This document shows, piece after piece, positions 62,751 through 64,000 of a stretch of 64,000 nucleotides of DNA; the first letter of the stretch is position 1, and every line of letters starts with the position of its first letter. A model generated the notes under the pieces. That model saw only the letters and a list, made by a program, of their open reading frames with translations, made no database searches and was not told where the DNA came from. A program made the translations under genes and the position numbers. This stretch comes from Streptantibioticus_A sp037034305 (lineage in GTDB: Bacteria; Actinomycetota; Actinomycetes; Streptomycetales; Streptomycetaceae). The DNA is taken from NCBI GenBank assembly GCA_037034305.1, contig JBAGJY010000033.1, positions 6,802 to 70,801 on the forward strand, written 5' to 3'.

Positions 62751-62751
62751 A

Positions 62752-62776
62752 AAACCTGACGCCACTTGTCAGGTTT
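62752..62776. promoter_or_regulatory. operator palindrome of the WYL regulator
   Basis: AAACCTGAC-GCCACTT-GTCAGGTTT, perfect 9-bp arms with a 7-bp spacer, sits between the divergent regulator and its presumed target. Confidence 0.8.
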
Positions 62777-62828
62777 GTGCGGCATGCTGCGTGCCGTCGA
62801 AACCCCAACAGACCGACAAGGAGCCGCT

Positions 62829-63404
62829 ATGGACCCCCGTCCGCTCTTCCTGCGCTCGCTCGACCAACTGGAGAAGCTGGCCGCCACCATCCCCGCGCAG
62901 GCACTGACACGCCCCACGCCGTGCGCCGAGTTCAACCTGCGCGAGCTGCTCGGCCATGTCGTCGGTGCGGTGCACCGTATCGCCTATGTGGGCGAAGGCG
63001 GCCGGGCGTTGGATGTCTTCGCGCAGGTCGGCTTCGTCGCGGACGACGACTGGCCTGCCGCGGTTGCCCGGGCGCGCGCACGCGCGGCCACCGCGTGGGC
63101 CGACGACGCCGCGCTGGACCGTACCGTGGAGATGCCGTGGGGCGCCATGCCGGGCCGGGCAGCGCTCAGCGCCTACGTGATGGAAGTGGCGACCCACAGC
63201 TGGGACGTGGCCCACGCCCTCGACACCCCGCCCCAACTCGACCCGGCGATTGCCGAGTTCGCCCTGGACACCGCGCATCGCGCGCTGCCCGCCGACCGGC
63301 GCGGCCCCGAAGTCCCCTTCGGCCCCGTCCAGCAGGCCCCTCGGGACGCGGACCCCTACACCCGGCTTGCCGCCTGGCTCGGCCGCGAGACGAACACCCG
63401 CTGA
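62829..63404 (+). CDS. TIGR03086-type maleylpyruvate isomerase-like (DinB-fold) protein
   Basis: A 191-residue protein of the actinobacterial TIGR03086 family. It shows LTRPTPCAEFNLRELLGHVVGAVHR, MPGRAALSAYVMEVATHSWDVAHAL (metal His and Asp) and a C-terminal AWLGRET. Mycothiol-dependent chemistry is typical of the fold. ATG at 62829 after CAAGGAGCC. Divergent from the WYL regulator. Confidence 0.85.
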   Translation: MDPRPLFLRSLDQLEKLAATIPAQALTRPTPCAEFNLRELLGHVVGAVHRIAYVGEGGRALDVFAQVGFVADDDWPAAVARARARAATAWADDAALDRTVEMPWGAMPGRAALSAYVMEVATHSWDVAHALDTPPQLDPAIAEFALDTAHRALPADRRGPEVPFGPVQQAPRDADPYTRLAAWLGRETNTR

Positions 63405-64000
63405 GGAATGCGGTAGGTCGCCGAGACGGGATGGCCGACATTGACGACGCGCTGGCCACCGCTGTTGCTCGGCCCAGGCTGCTCCGGCCGTGCGGGGGGG
63501 GGAGGACCCGTAGCGAGCGTGGTGTCCTCGGCGGCCGCCCGCGCCGCAAGGTACGCCCCCGCGCCGCGCGCGGTGTGGGGGCCACTGCCCGGCCGGGCGG
63601 ATCCGCAGCTGTCTCGCAAGGAGGCGGACGGCGGGCCGAATCCGCTGGCACCCGGGGCGGTGGGGTCTTGGGCAGGTGCACTGCTCCGCGCCGCCCTGGG
63701 CCTGCGTGGTGCGGGGCTGGGCCGGACAGCGCTGCCGGAGCTGGCTGGAACTGCACGGGCTCTGATCGAATTGCCGGGGCTTTCCGCTCTCGCCCGCCAG
63801 CTTTTCCGCTCGGCCACTGATTTACGTGACGCACGCAATATGACTCACGTCACATTCACCGGGGTTCGCTGTGACGCTGCCGATATGAGGCGCGTCACAT
63901 ACGAAGCCACTTAGTGGCGGCCACGCGCCCACAGGCCAGAGCTGACAGCGATGAGGACGGACCTGAATGCGGCGTGTACGAAACCGCTTCGTAAGCAGAA
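63405..64000. other. right-end region without a confident gene
   Basis: Long frames on both strands have no ribosome site or recognisable product. Around 63820-63900 there is a cluster of GTGACG/CGTCAC motifs (63824-63831, 63846-63853, 63871-63877, 63892-63898), which looks like promoter or operator DNA for a gene further right. Confidence 0.45.

Noticed and set aside
63441..63914. Plus-strand frame at the right end
   Set aside because: Low-complexity Ala/Gly/Pro sequence without a ribosome site, and it overlaps the GTGACG motif cluster; treated as intergenic.

Overview
This window is high-GC actinobacterial DNA. Dense GC-rich coding with GTG/ATG starts, a desferrioxamine locus, Lsr2, 2-methylisoborneol genes, mycothiol-type DinB-fold proteins and many secreted SH3, I36 and HNH proteins point to Streptomyces or a close Streptomycetaceae relative. 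No phage, insertion sequence, CRISPR array, rRNA or tRNA was recognised.

Left part (1-8.2 kb): iron acquisition. The minus strand carries desE-desF-desA-desB-desC (desC is cut by the window edge). The plus strand carries a divergent FecCD-FecCD-ATPase importer. One near-perfect DmdR/IdeR iron box lies between them. At 8.3-12.7 kb are an I36-type protease inhibitor and a D-xylose module: ROK regulator xylR and xylulokinase xylB divergent from xylose isomerase xylA. At 13-18.7 kb a CitA/CitB-like two-component system faces a GntP-family permease, a DUF985 cupin and an SDR oxidoreductase, probably an organic-acid or gluconate uptake unit. At 18.9-26 kb are an SH3-like secreted protein, an orphan sugar-binding lipoprotein, an ALDH7-type dehydrogenase, a transketolase and a maleylpyruvate-isomerase-like protein. 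Lsr2 is at 26.7 kb.

Middle part (27.8-43.6 kb): a small lipoprotein, a membrane protein with an esterase fold but no nucleophile serine, a compact hotdog thioesterase / acyl-CoA dehydrogenase / EamA exporter operon, ArsC-like and ArsR-SRPBCC genes, a secreted HNH nuclease-like protein and a His/Asp-repeat secreted protein. A cytochrome P450 with a cupin gene is divergent from a complete accDA-accB-accC acetyl-CoA carboxylase set, without a PKS in view.

Right part (43.8-64 kb): a 2-methylisoborneol locus made of a family 2B encapsulin (cyclic-nucleotide-binding-like shell), 2-MIB synthase with a long disordered N-terminus, and the GPP methyltransferase, i.e. an odorant-producing protein nanocompartment. 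After it come a CGNR regulator/MBL hydrolase pair, an SGNH hydrolase, a bacterial pentameric ligand-gated ion-channel homologue, a CYTH phosphatase, a LysR / inositol-monophosphatase-like / NADP-binding group, a tetracycline-type ribosomal protection GTPase, and a WYL regulator divergent from a DinB-like protein across a clear operator palindrome.

The strongest items for follow-up are the encapsulin-terpene locus, the ion-channel homologue, the thioesterase-dehydrogenase-exporter operon, several degenerate active sites (esterase, inositol phosphatase, P450 I-helix) and a dispersed intergenic repeat present twice.
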